Assembly: GCA_016234595.1 (NCBI GenBank) | Contig: JACRBG010000009.1 | Span: forward strand, 1-48,903 | DNA from: Chloroflexota bacterium | GTDB lineage: Bacteria; Chloroflexota; Anaerolineae; Aggregatilineales; J027 | Direction of reading: 5' to 3' | Length of the DNA stretch: 48,903 nucleotides | Part shown: piece after piece, positions 32,714-43,129 of the stretch | How positions within the stretch are numbered: position 1 is the first letter of the stretch | Layout: every line of letters starts with the position of its first letter | Position numbers and translations under genes: made by a program | Notes under the pieces: generated by a model | What the model was told of the DNA's origin: nothing | The model's input: the letters and a program-made list of their open reading frames with translations, nothing else | Databases searched by the model: none

Positions 32714-33658
32714 ATGACGAAACCACTCGAATTTTCTGATGTTCAAGCGGCTCGCCAGCGCATCCAACCCTACCTCCAACCCACCCCATTGGAAAGGGCC
32801 GCCGATTTTGCAACCAGCGTCTATTGCAAACTGGAAAATATCAACCCCACCCGATCCTTCAAAATTCGGGGGGCACTGAATGCGGTGCTGCTGCATCAAG
32901 AACAAGCCCTTAAACAAGGCATTCTCACGGCTTCGGCTGGCAATCATGGTCAGGGTGTGGCCTATGGGGCAGCAATGGTCGGGGCTGATGCCATTATCGT
33001 CATGCCCAAAAACGCCCCGCGCCGCAAAGTGGAAGGTGTTGAGAGGGCTGGTGCAACAGCCTTGCTGCATGGCGACAGCTATGACGAAGCTGAACAGCAC
33101 GCCCGTGAGTTGGAACATGAAACAGGCCGCCTGTTCATTTCACCCTACAACGATTTTGACGTCATGGCTGGGCAAGGCACCATCGCCCTCGAGATTTTTG
33201 AACAACGGCCTACAACCCAGCGTATCCTAGTCCCAGTCAGCGGTGGCGGATTGCTGGGGGGCATTGCCTTAGCAGCCAAAACGTTGCGTCCAGATGTCGA
33301 AATTATCGGCGTACAGTCCATTGCCACCCCCGCCATGTATAACTTTTTCTATCGGCTGGAACTGTCCGAAGAAGAAACAATTGCGGACGCGCTGTCGGGT
33401 GGCATCGAAGAGAACTCGGTTACGCTACCGATTTGCCAAGAATACGTAGATAAGATTGTACTGGTCGAAGAAGCCGCCATTGAAGAGGCCATCCGCTGGA
33501 TGTTTTATAAACATGGCTGGGTGATTGAAGGCGCTGCTGCTGTTGGGTTGGCTGCCCTCACCCAAAAACATGTCGAAATCGAAGATGGCAAAGAAACAGC
33601 CGTTATTATTTCAGGCGGGAACATTGATGCGGATAAGTTTTTGGGATTGATGATGTAA
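32714..33658 (+). CDS. threonine/serine dehydratase-like PLP enzyme
   Basis: A fold-type II PLP enzyme (314 residues) of the threonine ammonia-lyase type, which deaminates threonine or serine to the 2-oxoacid. The PLP lysine is in NPTRSFKIRGA (Lys50), a substrate loop in SAGNHGQGVAYGA, and the phosphate-binding glycine loop in VSGGGLLGG. It has no C-terminal ACT regulatory domain, so it resembles catabolic or short biosynthetic forms; serine racemase or threo-hydroxyaspartate dehydratase activities are alternatives. It starts 30 bp after the TolB-like gene. Confidence 0.9.
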   Translation: MTKPLEFSDVQAARQRIQPYLQPTPLERAADFATSVYCKLENINPTRSFKIRGALNAVLLHQEQALKQGILTASAGNHGQGVAYGAAMVGADAIIVMPKNAPRRKVEGVERAGATALLHGDSYDEAEQHARELEHETGRLFISPYNDFDVMAGQGTIALEIFEQRPTTQRILVPVSGGGLLGGIALAAKTLRPDVEIIGVQSIATPAMYNFFYRLELSEEETIADALSGGIEENSVTLPICQEYVDKIVLVEEAAIEEAIRWMFYKHGWVIEGAAAVGLAALTQKHVEIEDGKETAVIISGGNIDADKFLGLMM

Positions 33659-33731
33659 ACCAATTGCCCTCCTGCCTTGAAAGTGCTACGCTGGTAGATT
33701 GTGCGTTTTTGAAATTTGCGGGAGCTATCGA

Positions 33732-34286
33732 ATGATTGAAAGTGTTGCAACATTGTTGACGCCGATTATCAATTTACGCCCGGTGCGGCGGGTACGGCGT
33801 AATCACGGATTGGAACATGCCACGATTCATTTGCTGAGTCGTAAAATTCGCAATTTAAGCATGGCGGGACGCTCGGTTGTAGATGGATTTTTCCTCTACG
33901 GCAATGCCGAAACCGAACAGGTCGAGGCCGCTGTGAATGAAGCACTAAAACGGATGCAGGGTGGTGAACATCAACTGGCCGTCCACCCCAATTGTGGAAC
34001 GGGTCTTGTCACGGCTGGTTTTTTGACAAGCATGGCAACCCTCGTCGGCACAGCCGGCGTGGGTGAAAATTGGCAGCAAAAACTAAGTCGCCTACCCAGC
34101 CTAATTTTGCTTTCGATTGGCGCGATTATCGTGGCCCAGCCGATGGGATTATCCTTACAACGGCATATCACGACTTTAGGTGATCCCGGTGATTTAGAGA
34201 TTGTCGAAATTGTCCGGCGTGAAGTTAAAGTGCCACTTTCAAGCGACACGCTGGTTGTCCATCGGGTTTGGACACGTAAAGGCTAG
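33732..34286 (+). CDS. DUF6391 family membrane-associated protein
   Basis: A 184-residue protein. GGGAG about 10 bp before the ATG at 33732 favours this start over an upstream one at 33699. The N-terminal RRNHGLEHATIHLL segment with the conserved His-Glu-His spacing is the hallmark of DUF6391 proteins, found mainly in Cyanobacteria and Chloroflexota. Two hydrophobic stretches (about 95-110 and 120-140) follow, and the C-terminus is soluble. HxxEH-like residues hint at metal binding, but no activity is known. It is followed after 39 bp by a DUF4013 gene. Confidence 0.82.
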   Translation: MIESVATLLTPIINLRPVRRVRRNHGLEHATIHLLSRKIRNLSMAGRSVVDGFFLYGNAETEQVEAAVNEALKRMQGGEHQLAVHPNCGTGLVTAGFLTSMATLVGTAGVGENWQQKLSRLPSLILLSIGAIIVAQPMGLSLQRHITTLGDPGDLEIVEIVRREVKVPLSSDTLVVHRVWTRKG

Positions 34287-34325
34287 AAAAAATCTAATTG
34301 TTCATTTCATTTGGAGGTGGGTGGT

Positions 34326-35000
34326 ATGAATTTCATTGATGCGCTTCAGTATCCGATGCAAGATAAAGGCTGGCTAGGGAAGATTGCCATAGCAGCGGTG
34401 TTGTTGTTCATCCCGATTTTCGGGTGGTTCATCATTGCAGGCTATGAGTTACGTTTGGTACAGCGCATTTATCGGCGCGAACCCGGCCTACCTGAATGGG
34501 ATGATTGGGGTGGCGATTTAAATCGAGGCTTCATGGTATTCCTTGGCACTCTCATTTATTTGGTTCCAGTGCTAATTTTGGCATGTTGTAATACCATTCT
34601 TGCCCAAAGCGACAATGCTGGTGCGGTTATCCTACGGTGTTTGTTTTCCCTAGTGATTTTCGGCTACTCCCTCATAGCAACTCCAGTTATCTATTCAGGC
34701 TTGGCTCGCTATGCAGCGAACGAAGATTTTAGCGTTTTCACCAATATACCGGGTCGCATTCAGGACGTAACCGCCAACCTGAGCAATGCCATAATGTTAT
34801 ATCTTGACGTGCTCATCTTTGGTTTTGTCACCTCCTTTATAATTGCTATTGGCATAGCACTGTGTTGTATACCGGGGTTTTTAGCGATGGGTGGTGCAAG
34901 CATCGCTGGGTATTACATCGTGGCCCAATGGGGTATTCAAATCGGGGCGGCTGGTAATGTAGCCCCTCAATATATGGGGCCACCCCCACAACGCTTCTAG
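34326..35000 (+). CDS. DUF4013 family membrane protein
   Basis: A 224-residue protein with about five membrane helices. The start at 34326 is set by GGAGGTGG just upstream. The N-terminal pattern (WLGKIAIAA helix, FIIAGYELRLVQRI, LPEWDDWGGDLNRGF) matches the DUF4013 family. Its function is unknown; such proteins are common in archaea and Chloroflexota. A strong terminator follows. Confidence 0.85.
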   Translation: MNFIDALQYPMQDKGWLGKIAIAAVLLFIPIFGWFIIAGYELRLVQRIYRREPGLPEWDDWGGDLNRGFMVFLGTLIYLVPVLILACCNTILAQSDNAGAVILRCLFSLVIFGYSLIATPVIYSGLARYAANEDFSVFTNIPGRIQDVTANLSNAIMLYLDVLIFGFVTSFIIAIGIALCCIPGFLAMGGASIAGYYIVAQWGIQIGAAGNVAPQYMGPPPQRF

Positions 35001-35022
35001 GCACTTCAATCACTTGACCCAG

Positions 35023-35059
35023 AAATCGTTCACCTTCTAAACGAGGGTGGACGATTTTT
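35023..35059. terminator. intrinsic terminator after the DUF4013 gene
   Basis: AAATCGTTCACC pairs with GGTGGACGATTT (12 bp, one T-G wobble) around an 11-base loop, followed by a T-rich tract. It lies between convergent genes, ending at the stop of the GT-C gene. Confidence 0.88.
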
Positions 35060-37031
35060 ATTTATTTTCAATCACCAACGACTGCCCCACATACCGCCCC
35101 TCAGCATCCAATAATTCGCTGTTTTGATACGACCCGTCAGCTAAAAAGCGATACATGCCGATGCTCAGATTTTGTACCCCATCCAAGTTCAAATGGGCAT
35201 GTACCAAGACCTTATCCCCAGCTTGCCAATAATCACTGGGCCAGAACGCTAAATCAGCCTGAGCCAGTTTTTGCTCCTCTGCATCAAGACCATGCACAAA
35301 GGTAATATATTGCATTCCGGTTTGGGCAGCAGGCAAACGCCATACTAGCCATAAATCATCCCCGTCTCGCCATAAGGATTCCAAAACCGCCCCATTCGCA
35401 AAATGAGCATCTAAGGCGGTGCGGTTGCCAGTGACGGTGGGCAAAGGGTTCTGCCAAATCTGATACACCCCTTCATCAGGGCGTAGCGCCATCGTTTTAT
35501 AGGGTTGTACCTCTGGCGTGATGGGGATAGAACCCGCCTCAACGACAGGTGACACCAATAACAGAGTCGGGTCGGCAGGGATAACCCACAGATGGTCAGG
35601 CCGCAAAAAGCGCACCTCACCTACCCCATCCAGCAGCACATCCCACACGGCTGGCTCATTGTCATACAGCACCGAATCGCCATCGCTGACGACCAAAACC
35701 CCATCAGTATCAGCGTCTAAAATCGTTTGGCGCACCTGCAATAAATAGCCTAAAGGTGTGCCAAAGGCCCCACTGGTGTCATGCATATTGAGAAAATCAA
35801 GCAGGCCTAACAACAGCCAGATTTGCAAAATACCGATTACCCCAAGGGCCATCCATAAAACACCAAAAGGCAAGACTCGCAGGCTCGCAGGCAAGCGTGA
35901 GGCCAGTTCATTTTTTAACGCAGCAGCCCCTGCCCCTAAAACAATAAAGGCGGCTGGCATCATCGGGATAAAATAATGGGGCTGGACGGCTGTCCATGTG
36001 TAGATATAGGCCAGCACCGGCACACCCAGCCACACCAGCAGTACCCCAATGATGGGGCGTTGGGCGGGTTTTCGCCATGCCACCCCAAGGAGCATTCCAG
36101 CGGCCAGCAGTACCCCAAGCGGAATCAGATTAAACACCCCATAGGCGGGTGGCATCGCATCCAAATAGCGTTGAAATTGGGCCTCACCTGCTAAAGAGTG
36201 GATGTCTTTACCCGCAATGGTAAACCACGCATAGTCTAAAGCCGTGCTGCGCATAGCCCGCGAGTTTTCAACCATCGAACTAGGATTTTCGCTGCTACGG
36301 TCAAGGCTAGCCTGAACTTTGGTGGCACTCAGTAAATCATCTTGATAAAGGCCATAGGCAAATGGTAGGCATACGAGAATCGCCACCCCCAGCCCCAGCC
36401 AAAATTCGCGTTGGATTCTGCGCCAGCCTAAGCCCATCATTACCAGCGACATCGGGGCCAAGATGACCGCCGCAAAATGGATTTGGGCTGTAATCGCTAA
36501 CAGGGGCAAATGCCAAAATTGGGCCCATCGCTTGGGTTTAATTTCGACCAATCCCAAAAGGCCTGTCAACAAAGTGGCAATGACAAATGGCGGTAACAAA
36601 TCTTGTGCCCAAATTTTGCGTGAATAGAGGACGGCCCACGGGCTAACGGCATAACAAAAACCTGCTACTAAGGCCGCCTCTGATCCAAAATAACGTCGTG
36701 CCACACGCCATGTCAACGCTACGGCCAACACATTCAAAAATCCGACAAACAGGGTCGCCACAATCGGGTTGTTGCTAACGGCATACGGAATGGCAAACAG
36801 ATAAACGTTAATGGGCGAATTGGGGAATCCTACCGAGGAGCCAATGCCCAGAACAGGAAAATCTTGGCCCTGTGCCAAATTCAGCGACAAACGCGACAGG
36901 GTGGCCTCATCGCGTTTAAATTCGGTGATGCCGGGGGCATTAAGGCGCAAAAACGCCGCCAGCAATAGTATGACCATGACAGTCATCCATTCCCAGCGGC
37001 GCAAGGGGTGGTGATTTACAGCGTTTTTCAT
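35058..37031 (-). CDS. GT-C family glycosyltransferase-like membrane protein
   Basis: A 657-residue protein with about 11 hydrophobic helices in the first two thirds and a soluble external C-terminal part (about 430-657). The first external loop has FKRDEATLSRLSLNLAQGQD with the Asp-Glu typical of the PMT/ArnT (GT39/GT83) type, and GIGSSVGFPNSPINVY follows. These enzymes transfer sugars from lipid carriers to protein or lipid on the outside. The donor and acceptor are unknown. Another GT-C-like gene lies at 17409-18869; the two are not close copies. It begins 86 bp after the PHP-fusion gene on the same strand. Confidence 0.78.
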   Translation of the reverse strand: MKNAVNHHPLRRWEWMTVMVILLLAAFLRLNAPGITEFKRDEATLSRLSLNLAQGQDFPVLGIGSSVGFPNSPINVYLFAIPYAVSNNPIVATLFVGFLNVLAVALTWRVARRYFGSEAALVAGFCYAVSPWAVLYSRKIWAQDLLPPFVIATLLTGLLGLVEIKPKRWAQFWHLPLLAITAQIHFAAVILAPMSLVMMGLGWRRIQREFWLGLGVAILVCLPFAYGLYQDDLLSATKVQASLDRSSENPSSMVENSRAMRSTALDYAWFTIAGKDIHSLAGEAQFQRYLDAMPPAYGVFNLIPLGVLLAAGMLLGVAWRKPAQRPIIGVLLVWLGVPVLAYIYTWTAVQPHYFIPMMPAAFIVLGAGAAALKNELASRLPASLRVLPFGVLWMALGVIGILQIWLLLGLLDFLNMHDTSGAFGTPLGYLLQVRQTILDADTDGVLVVSDGDSVLYDNEPAVWDVLLDGVGEVRFLRPDHLWVIPADPTLLLVSPVVEAGSIPITPEVQPYKTMALRPDEGVYQIWQNPLPTVTGNRTALDAHFANGAVLESLWRDGDDLWLVWRLPAAQTGMQYITFVHGLDAEEQKLAQADLAFWPSDYWQAGDKVLVHAHLNLDGVQNLSIGMYRFLADGSYQNSELLDAEGRYVGQSLVIENK

Positions 37032-37117
37032 GCCAACCCGTATTTTAGTTTGGATTCAGCACAGCGGCTTTCGCCCCGTGTTTTGGAAACGGCTGTAACA
37101 AGCGATCCCCCACCCTA

Positions 37118-38905
37118 CTATTCATGATGCTCGTCTTCAGCCTCGGCAAACACCTGCCATGGGCCATGTAGCCCTTCAACCGTGACACCATAATAGATGC
37201 GGGTTTGCCCATTTTGGCGTTGGGCCAAATCATAACGGATTTCGTTGCCGCGCTCATAGCGTTTAATCAAGCCAATATCCCCCGCCCATTGCACAGTACG
37301 CGGATCAAAGGTCTGATTTTCGTGCTCAGTGATCGCATAGTGCCACAAACGACGGGCCGAAGCGCGAGTCACATTGCGCACGACGCTGCCATTCCGTAAG
37401 TCGTGCATGGTGTGATAGAACTTGCCGTTACGTTCCTCCGTGCTGGCAATTTCCACACCCGTCAGCGGTGGGGTTGTAGCCTCACCCAATGATTCAGCGG
37501 CGGCTATGTCGGACTGGTCACTTGTCGTGGTAGGGGGCATCACCAGCGACTCCGTTTTGGGTAACACGGGCGGTGGGGTCATCGAGAAATTCGGCATATT
37601 CGACAGCATAGCCCGCTGTACCAACTGGACAATTTCATCCCGTACCGCCAATGAGGTCTCGGTTTCGTCACGCACATAAATCTTGTTTTCGTCAATGGCA
37701 TACGGCACATCTGGCCCACGCGGAACCCGGATGCGGACAATCGGGATGCCCTGACTTTCTTGCGCGTCTATTTCGACTTCAAGCTTGGGCGTGATCTTGC
37801 TGTCAATCTCGTCGTAGAGGTTGTCAATTTCTTGGGCGATTTTTTCGACCCCAATCGGCTTCTTTTTGGGGTTTTCGTTGCAGCCAATATAAATCGTGCC
37901 GCCGTTGGTATTTGCCATCGAACAGACATCCGCGACGATGTTGTATAGATAACCGTTGCGTTTCGCCATAAATTCGTGGAACGACTGGACAATACTGGGG
38001 CCTTCTTCACGCGCCGCCTGAATATGGTCATACGGGTCGCGCGTACTGCGATAGGGCCGGGTGCTGGCAAAATCGGTGCTTTGGAACGCTTGCAACAACG
38101 ACGAAAAATTACGTTCGGCCAGCGCGATCTCGGTAATGCGATCCCCAATGCCCAAATTCTTGCCCATGCTGCGTGGATCAGCATTCAAGCGATGCGCATC
38201 TGATCCTTGAATGCAGCGCATCCGCCGGGGGTATTCGGGCTTAGAGCCGTCAAAGAATCGGGCGGTGGTCATGCGCGACCGTTTTTCAAGGTCGGTCACT
38301 TCCAGCGCGTGCAAATAGGGGTCTTGGGTATAGGCGATTTTGGTCTGTCCGCCAAAATCAAACCCCCGCATAGCAACCCCATTAGTTGAATTGACATGCG
38401 CCGCAATGACAATGCCCCCGCCCTCGTTAATCAGACGATAGGCCGTCAATACGTCCGAAGACGCTCCGGTGGCCGGGTTGCCCTCATCCATCGCGTCAGG
38501 GGGGACCCGCAGACTCAACAGGATATGTTCAAGTTTGCGGATAGGGGTCTTGGGCGAAAAAATCCCGATAATATGAAAGCCAAAGGTCGCGGTAAATTCG
38601 AAACCGGGCAAGACCAGAATTTTGTCGAGCAGACGATGATATTCATTGAGGCGGCGTATTTCATCGGGTTCGGCCCGCCCCAGACGCTCCAAAAATTCGA
38701 GTTGTTCAATCTCCTGCTTCATCTCGGCATAGCCCCGCACCGTGTTATGGTCGGTAAAGGCAATGATGTCGAGGCCGCGCAGTTCGGCTTTCCGTAAAAT
38801 ATCTAAATAGGTAACGTTCGGCTCTTGATAGTCAATCGAGCCGGGGGTATGCAGATGTAAATCCATCCGATACCACTTGGTTTGTTTCGATCTTCCTGAT
38901 GACAC
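37118..38905 (-). CDS. PHP-domain protein fused to an AlbA_2/Schlafen-like domain
   Basis: A 595-residue protein with two known modules. An N-terminal PHP phosphoesterase domain (about 12-250) has [10 protein letters not shown], the AFTDHNT metal ligands, [15 protein letters not shown] and GSDAHRL. From about residue 300 comes an AlbA_2/Schlafen-like domain: [10 protein letters not shown], then [17 protein letters not shown] and [17 protein letters not shown]. The last 90 residues form a third small domain ([17 protein letters not shown]-like strands). The GTG start is supported by GGAG 8 bp upstream. PHP domains hydrolyse phosphoesters; Schlafen-like domains occur in nucleic-acid enzymes and some defence proteins. 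The combined role is unknown. Confidence 0.87.
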   Translation of the reverse strand: MSSGRSKQTKWYRMDLHLHTPGSIDYQEPNVTYLDILRKAELRGLDIIAFTDHNTVRGYAEMKQEIEQLEFLERLGRAEPDEIRRLNEYHRLLDKILVLPGFEFTATFGFHIIGIFSPKTPIRKLEHILLSLRVPPDAMDEGNPATGASSDVLTAYRLINEGGGIVIAAHVNSTNGVAMRGFDFGGQTKIAYTQDPYLHALEVTDLEKRSRMTTARFFDGSKPEYPRRMRCIQGSDAHRLNADPRSMGKNLGIGDRITEIALAERNFSSLLQAFQSTDFASTRPYRSTRDPYDHIQAAREEGPSIVQSFHEFMAKRNGYLYNIVADVCSMANTNGGTIYIGCNENPKKKPIGVEKIAQEIDNLYDEIDSKITPKLEVEIDAQESQGIPIVRIRVPRGPDVPYAIDENKIYVRDETETSLAVRDEIVQLVQRAMLSNMPNFSMTPPPVLPKTESLVMPPTTTSDQSDIAAAESLGEATTPPLTGVEIASTEERNGKFYHTMHDLRNGSVVRNVTRASARRLWHYAITEHENQTFDPRTVQWAGDIGLIKRYERGNEIRYDLAQRQNGQTRIYYGVTVEGLHGPWQVFAEAEDEHHE

Positions 38906-39001
38906 TACATTCTCTCCGCATCAATAATCTCAGATAGGCCTCGACGGTGGTCAAACGGCGTGAGGCCCTATCAGATTGTCAGAACTCAATTGCGGAAAGC
39001 A

Positions 39002-39355
39002 TTACCCAATCAATTTATTGAAATGAACGGCAAGTTGATCCGGTTCAAACGGTTTCACCAAAAATAGGTTGGCCCCCGCTTCTTTGGCCTCACGTTCGAC
39101 ATCCCGTCCAGAGGCCATCACCACTGGCGTTGTCAAAAAATCATTGGAGGCCCTCAGTTGGCGCACAAAATCTACCCCGGCAATATCCGCGAGGTAGTAA
39201 TCTACTAGAAACACGTCCGGGCGGAATTCTTGGGCTTTCTGAAAAGCATCCAATCCGCGTGGAACCACCATGACCTCAAAATCATCCATCTCCAACAATT
39301 GTTTTAGGAGCGATGTAGTTGTTCGGTCATCATCCACAATCATTACTTTGGGCAA
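39002..39355 (-). CDS. single-domain response regulator
   Basis: A 117-residue CheY-like receiver domain with no output domain. The acidic pocket (VDDDR), the phospho-acceptor Asp52 in FLVDYYLAD, the MASG Ser and the VKPFEP Lys near residue 101 are all in place. It starts at TTG with AGAGGA upstream, which fits the usual MPKVMIVDDD beginning. No histidine kinase is in the window. It lies 35 bp after lon on the same strand, so it may be co-transcribed with it. Confidence 0.9.
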   Translation of the reverse strand: MPKVMIVDDDRTTTSLLKQLLEMDDFEVMVVPRGLDAFQKAQEFRPDVFLVDYYLADIAGVDFVRQLRASNDFLTTPVVMASGRDVEREAKEAGANLFLVKPFEPDQLAVHFNKLIG

Positions 39356-39390
39356 CGCTATCCTCTCGCTTTCCCCGGCTCCAAAAAGCT

Positions 39391-41976
39391 CTAGGCATAT
39401 AAATCGGTGTGCTGGATATATTGACGATGGGTTTCGGGGTTATTGTTCAATGGCTCTAAAGCCGCCTGTAACGCCTCATCCACTGTTTTCGCCAACACAA
39501 ACTTCATGGCACTTCGTACTTCTTCCGGCAGTTTTTCAAGTTCAGGCTTATTACGGGCCGGAATAATGACCGTATCTAAACCAAGTCGGTGCGCCGCTAA
39601 GACTTTATCCTTGATACCCCCCACTGGCAACACCAGCCCATGCAGGGTAATTTCGCCTGTCATTGCCACATTGCTACGGGTCAATCGGCCTGTTGCTAAT
39701 GAGGCCAGCGCCGCCGTAATCGCGACACCTGCGGATGGGCCATCTTTGGGCTGGGCCCCGGCTGGCACATGCAGATGAATGTCATGCCCCTCAAAATAAT
39801 TGGTTTTAACACCCAATTCTTCGGCCCGCGAACGTAGATAGCTAAAAGCTGCCCGCGCACTTTCTTGCATGACCTCGCCCAAATGTCCGGTCAATTGAAA
39901 TCCGCTGCGCCCCGGCATCTCGGTAGCCTCGATAAACAATACATCACCACCAACCGACGTCACAGCCAAACCCGTGGCTACTCCCGGACGCATCACCCGC
40001 TGCTCAATTTCAGTCCGATAGCCAAACGGTGGATGTCCTAGCAACTCATGGACTTTACTCCCCGTCACAACCACGCGCTTGTCTTTGCCCTCGGCAATTC
40101 GAGTCACAACCTTACGGGCGGCCTTGCCAATTTGTCGCTCCAAATTGCGCACCCCGGCCTCACGGGTGTAATCCCGAATGATTTCAACAATGGCATCATC
40201 CGCGAAACTGATTTCTTCAGGGAACAAGCCATTTTCTTGAATTTGGCGTGGCACAAGATACTGCTTGGCGATTTGCACCTTCTCACGCTCAGTATAGCCG
40301 CTGAGTTCAATAATCTCCATACGATCCAGCAAGGGAGGAGGAATCGTATCAAGTTCGTTGGCAGTCGTGACGAAAATCGTTTCAGACAGGTCGAAGGCCA
40401 CGTCCAAATAATGGTCGCGGAACTCATTGTTTTGTTCGGGGTCAAGCACTTCCAATAAGGCCGCTGCTGGGTCGCCCCGGAAATCGTGGCCGAGTTTGTC
40501 AATTTCGTCCAGCATCATGATTGGGTTGCGGGTTTCGGCGCGGCGTAGGGTTTGGATAATCCGCCCCGGCATCGCTCCCACATAGGTGCGGCGGAAACCA
40601 CGAATTTCGGCTTCATCGCGTACCCCCCCCAAACTCATGCGGACAAATTTACGCCCCATGGCACGGGCAATCGAAGCCCCCAGCGATGTCTTGCCGACAC
40701 CGGGTGGGCCAACAAAACACAAGATCGCCCCTTCGCGCCGCCGCCGGATTTTGTCATCCCCCGTCAAGAGGGCCAGCTGATCGGCCCGTTCCAGTCGGAT
40801 TTTACGCACTGCCAGATATTCCAAAATACGCTCTTTAATGTCTTCGAGGTCATAATGATCCTCGTCAAGAATAGTACGAGCGTGGGCAATATCCAAATTA
40901 TCAGGGGTACGCTTGTCCCATGGCAGATTGACTAGCCAATCGAGATAGGTGCGAATGACCCCATACTCAGCCGCTGCGGTGGGTAGTTTGGCAAGCCGAT
41001 CTAGTTCCCGACGAGCCTCGCGTTCGGCCTCTTCGGTCATGTGGATTTCAGCGATTTTTTGGCGGAACTCCTCAATCTCAAGGGTTTGTTCATCACCTTC
41101 GCCCAATTCCCGCTGGATAGCCTTTAGTTGCTCACGCAGGAAATATTCACGCTGCACTTTTTCCATCTCAGATTGAGCTTCGGTCTGAATTTTGTGACCG
41201 AGTTCAAGGACTTCAAGCTCCTTGTTCATAATCCCCATGAGACCATGAAGTTTTTCGATCACACTGTCTAGTTCCAACAGCCCCTGCTGGTCTTCAAGGT
41301 CAATCCGAATGTAGGTGGCTACGGTATAGACCAATTGTAGGGGGTCATCCAGATTCAGCGCCGAAGAAATCAGTTCACCGGGAATACTGGGGACAAGATC
41401 GGCCAAACGCCCAAATTGCTCCACAATATTTCGCATCAGTGCTTCGACTTCGATGCTTTCTTCCAATACCTCAGGCGCTAGTTCAACTTTGGCCTTAAGA
41501 TAGGGTTCTTGAGTGGTGTATTCTTCAATGCGAATACGCGATAAACCCTGTACAAGCAAGCGAATCGTGCCATCCGGGGCGCGGAAAAGCCGATGAATTT
41601 GGGCCAGTGTGCCAATTCGATAAATATCGTCTGGCCCCGGCATTTCTTGCATCGGGTCTTTGGCCGCAAACAATCCAATAATCCGATCCGTCGTTGCCAC
41701 CTCATCCACCAGCCGAATGGAACGCGGTTGCCCCACCGTCAAGGGAATTGCCGTTTGGGGAAAAACCACCATACCCCGCAAAGGTAAAATTGGGAGTTCG
41801 GTTGGAAGGGGGGGAATCTCAGAATCATCGTCAGACGGTTCGCCATTTTCTTCCGGCGTTTTGACACTTATCTGGCGTTTACCTTCTTCTGCCTTCTTGG
41901 CGAAAAATGCTGCCAGAGGGTCAGTTAGCTCAATTTCAACAAGGCCATCATGCCAAGTCTTAGGCATATTATCCAT
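39391..41976 (-). CDS. lon: ATP-dependent protease Lon
   Basis: A homohexameric AAA+ serine protease (861 residues) that degrades damaged and regulatory proteins. A charged N-terminal extension of about 55 residues precedes the LON substrate-binding domain ([19 protein letters not shown] onwards). The AAA+ module has Walker [12 protein letters not shown] (about 425) and [11 protein letters not shown]. The protease domain has the catalytic Ser in [10 protein letters not shown] (about 741) and the Lys in [12 protein letters not shown] (about 785). AAGGA lies upstream of the ATG. hsp20 lies 67 bp upstream on the same strand, fitting a stress-response group. No CIRCE (HrcA) element is visible. 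Confidence 0.97.
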   Translation of the reverse strand: MDNMPKTWHDGLVEIELTDPLAAFFAKKAEEGKRQISVKTPEENGEPSDDDSEIPPLPTELPILPLRGMVVFPQTAIPLTVGQPRSIRLVDEVATTDRIIGLFAAKDPMQEMPGPDDIYRIGTLAQIHRLFRAPDGTIRLLVQGLSRIRIEEYTTQEPYLKAKVELAPEVLEESIEVEALMRNIVEQFGRLADLVPSIPGELISSALNLDDPLQLVYTVATYIRIDLEDQQGLLELDSVIEKLHGLMGIMNKELEVLELGHKIQTEAQSEMEKVQREYFLREQLKAIQRELGEGDEQTLEIEEFRQKIAEIHMTEEAEREARRELDRLAKLPTAAAEYGVIRTYLDWLVNLPWDKRTPDNLDIAHARTILDEDHYDLEDIKERILEYLAVRKIRLERADQLALLTGDDKIRRRREGAILCFVGPPGVGKTSLGASIARAMGRKFVRMSLGGVRDEAEIRGFRRTYVGAMPGRIIQTLRRAETRNPIMMLDEIDKLGHDFRGDPAAALLEVLDPEQNNEFRDHYLDVAFDLSETIFVTTANELDTIPPPLLDRMEIIELSGYTEREKVQIAKQYLVPRQIQENGLFPEEISFADDAIVEIIRDYTREAGVRNLERQIGKAARKVVTRIAEGKDKRVVVTGSKVHELLGHPPFGYRTEIEQRVMRPGVATGLAVTSVGGDVLFIEATEMPGRSGFQLTGHLGEVMQESARAAFSYLRSRAEELGVKTNYFEGHDIHLHVPAGAQPKDGPSAGVAITAALASLATGRLTRSNVAMTGEITLHGLVLPVGGIKDKVLAAHRLGLDTVIIPARNKPELEKLPEEVRSAMKFVLAKTVDEALQAALEPLNNNPETHRQYIQHTDLYA

Positions 41977-42043
41977 GAATTTATACTATCCTTGTGGCGT
42001 TAAAGCGACTTTAAACGCACGGGCGTTGTCTTTTTATAGACAA

Positions 42044-42490
42044 CTATTCTTCGTCGTTTTCATCTATGCGGACATTGATGATGTGAATTTGACGATCTTG
42101 ACGACGGGGAAGTTCAACTTGCAAAAAACCATCCCGATAATTTGCCTCAATCCGACTGCGATCCACCGCCCACGGCAACATCAACTCAACCCGAAACTCA
42201 CCATGCCGAATTTCTAATTGGTGCAATGAGGGTTGCGGGTGTGCATAATCGCGTATCCGCATTCCACTAATCACCAATAAACGTTCATCAATCGTAATAT
42301 GAAATTCGCCGTCGCGCATCCCGGCAATTTCAACACAAACAACCAAACGATCATTGACTTCATATACATCGGTGGGGGGACACCAAGCCATCGGTTTTCC
42401 GCCGCGCCGTTGTACCAGACTGCGGGAATAGACAGCCTCTAGTGTGGAAAGCAGTTTTGAAAATTCATCATCTGATTGACCGAAAACCAT
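42044..42490 (-). CDS. Hsp20 family small heat shock protein
   Basis: A 148-residue ATP-independent holdase chaperone. The alpha-crystallin domain (about 40-135) shows YEVNDRLVVCVEIAGM, ISGMR strands and FRVELMLPWAVDRSRIEANY with the FLQVELPR ending. The tail (HIINVRIDENDEE) contains an Ile-Asn-Val, roughly in the place of the IXI oligomerisation motif. AGGGA lies before the ATG. It is upstream of lon on the same strand. Confidence 0.94.
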   Translation of the reverse strand: MVFGQSDDEFSKLLSTLEAVYSRSLVQRRGGKPMAWCPPTDVYEVNDRLVVCVEIAGMRDGEFHITIDERLLVISGMRIRDYAHPQPSLHQLEIRHGEFRVELMLPWAVDRSRIEANYRDGFLQVELPRRQDRQIHIINVRIDENDEE

Positions 42491-42611
42491 GCTTATCCCT
42501 GTTGACTTTTATGAAAAGCCCTAGAAATCATCATACCACACGCGCGGGGGGTACTCAAATAAGAGTTACGCAAGAAAAGAGGGCCGATAAGTCAACGATA
42601 AATAACGGCGT

Positions 42612-42617
42612 TATAAT
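42612..42617 (+). promoter_or_regulatory. candidate -10 box for the cNMP-binding gene
   Basis: TATAAT 42 bp before the GTG start, in the 169-bp divergent gap after hsp20. No convincing -35 is visible. Confidence 0.35.
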
Positions 42618-42659
42618 AAAGATAAGAGAATGTTTTAGCGCCATAGGAGAAAGACTCCA

Positions 42660-43112
42660 GTGACCAACCAATTATTATTATACAAAGCCGTCGAGTTGTT
42701 TGATGGCCTGACCACTGACCAAATTGAAGCCCTTATTACCATCAGTCAACAAGAGGTCTACCACGAAGACCAGACCATTTTTGCACAAGATGATGAAGGC
42801 GACCGCATGTATATCATCCGCAGTGGGCAGGTTGAGGTCAGTGTCCAGAAAAACATCCACACCCCCGCTGAAACCAAGATTTTTCTGGGGCAGGGTCAAA
42901 TTTTTGGTGAAATTGCCTTGATTGACTATGGCCGACGTTCAGCCACCGTCAAAGCCATGGCCGATAAAACCGTCGTAGACACCATTCATCGCGAGAACTT
43001 CAATAAACTGTGTCAATCCAACACGGCGATTGGATTTGTTGTCATGCGGAATCTTGCCATTGACCTATCCTATAAATTACGCCACCAAAATCTACGAGAT
43101 GCCGAACGTTAG
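42660..43112 (+). CDS. stand-alone cyclic nucleotide-binding domain protein
   Basis: A 150-residue protein made of one CRP-type cNMP-binding domain: a helical N-terminus (LFDGLTTDQIEAL), then the beta-roll with DEGDRMYIIRSGQVEV and the phosphate-binding cassette region GQIFGEIALIDYGRRSATVKA. It ends with the C-helix and has no DNA-binding helix-turn-helix, so it is not a CRP transcription factor by itself. It starts at GTG with AGGAG upstream. A 71-residue gene follows 17 bp later. Confidence 0.9.
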   Translation: MTNQLLLYKAVELFDGLTTDQIEALITISQQEVYHEDQTIFAQDDEGDRMYIIRSGQVEVSVQKNIHTPAETKIFLGQGQIFGEIALIDYGRRSATVKAMADKTVVDTIHRENFNKLCQSNTAIGFVVMRNLAIDLSYKLRHQNLRDAER

Positions 43113-43129
43113 GCAAAGGAGCAGATGAG

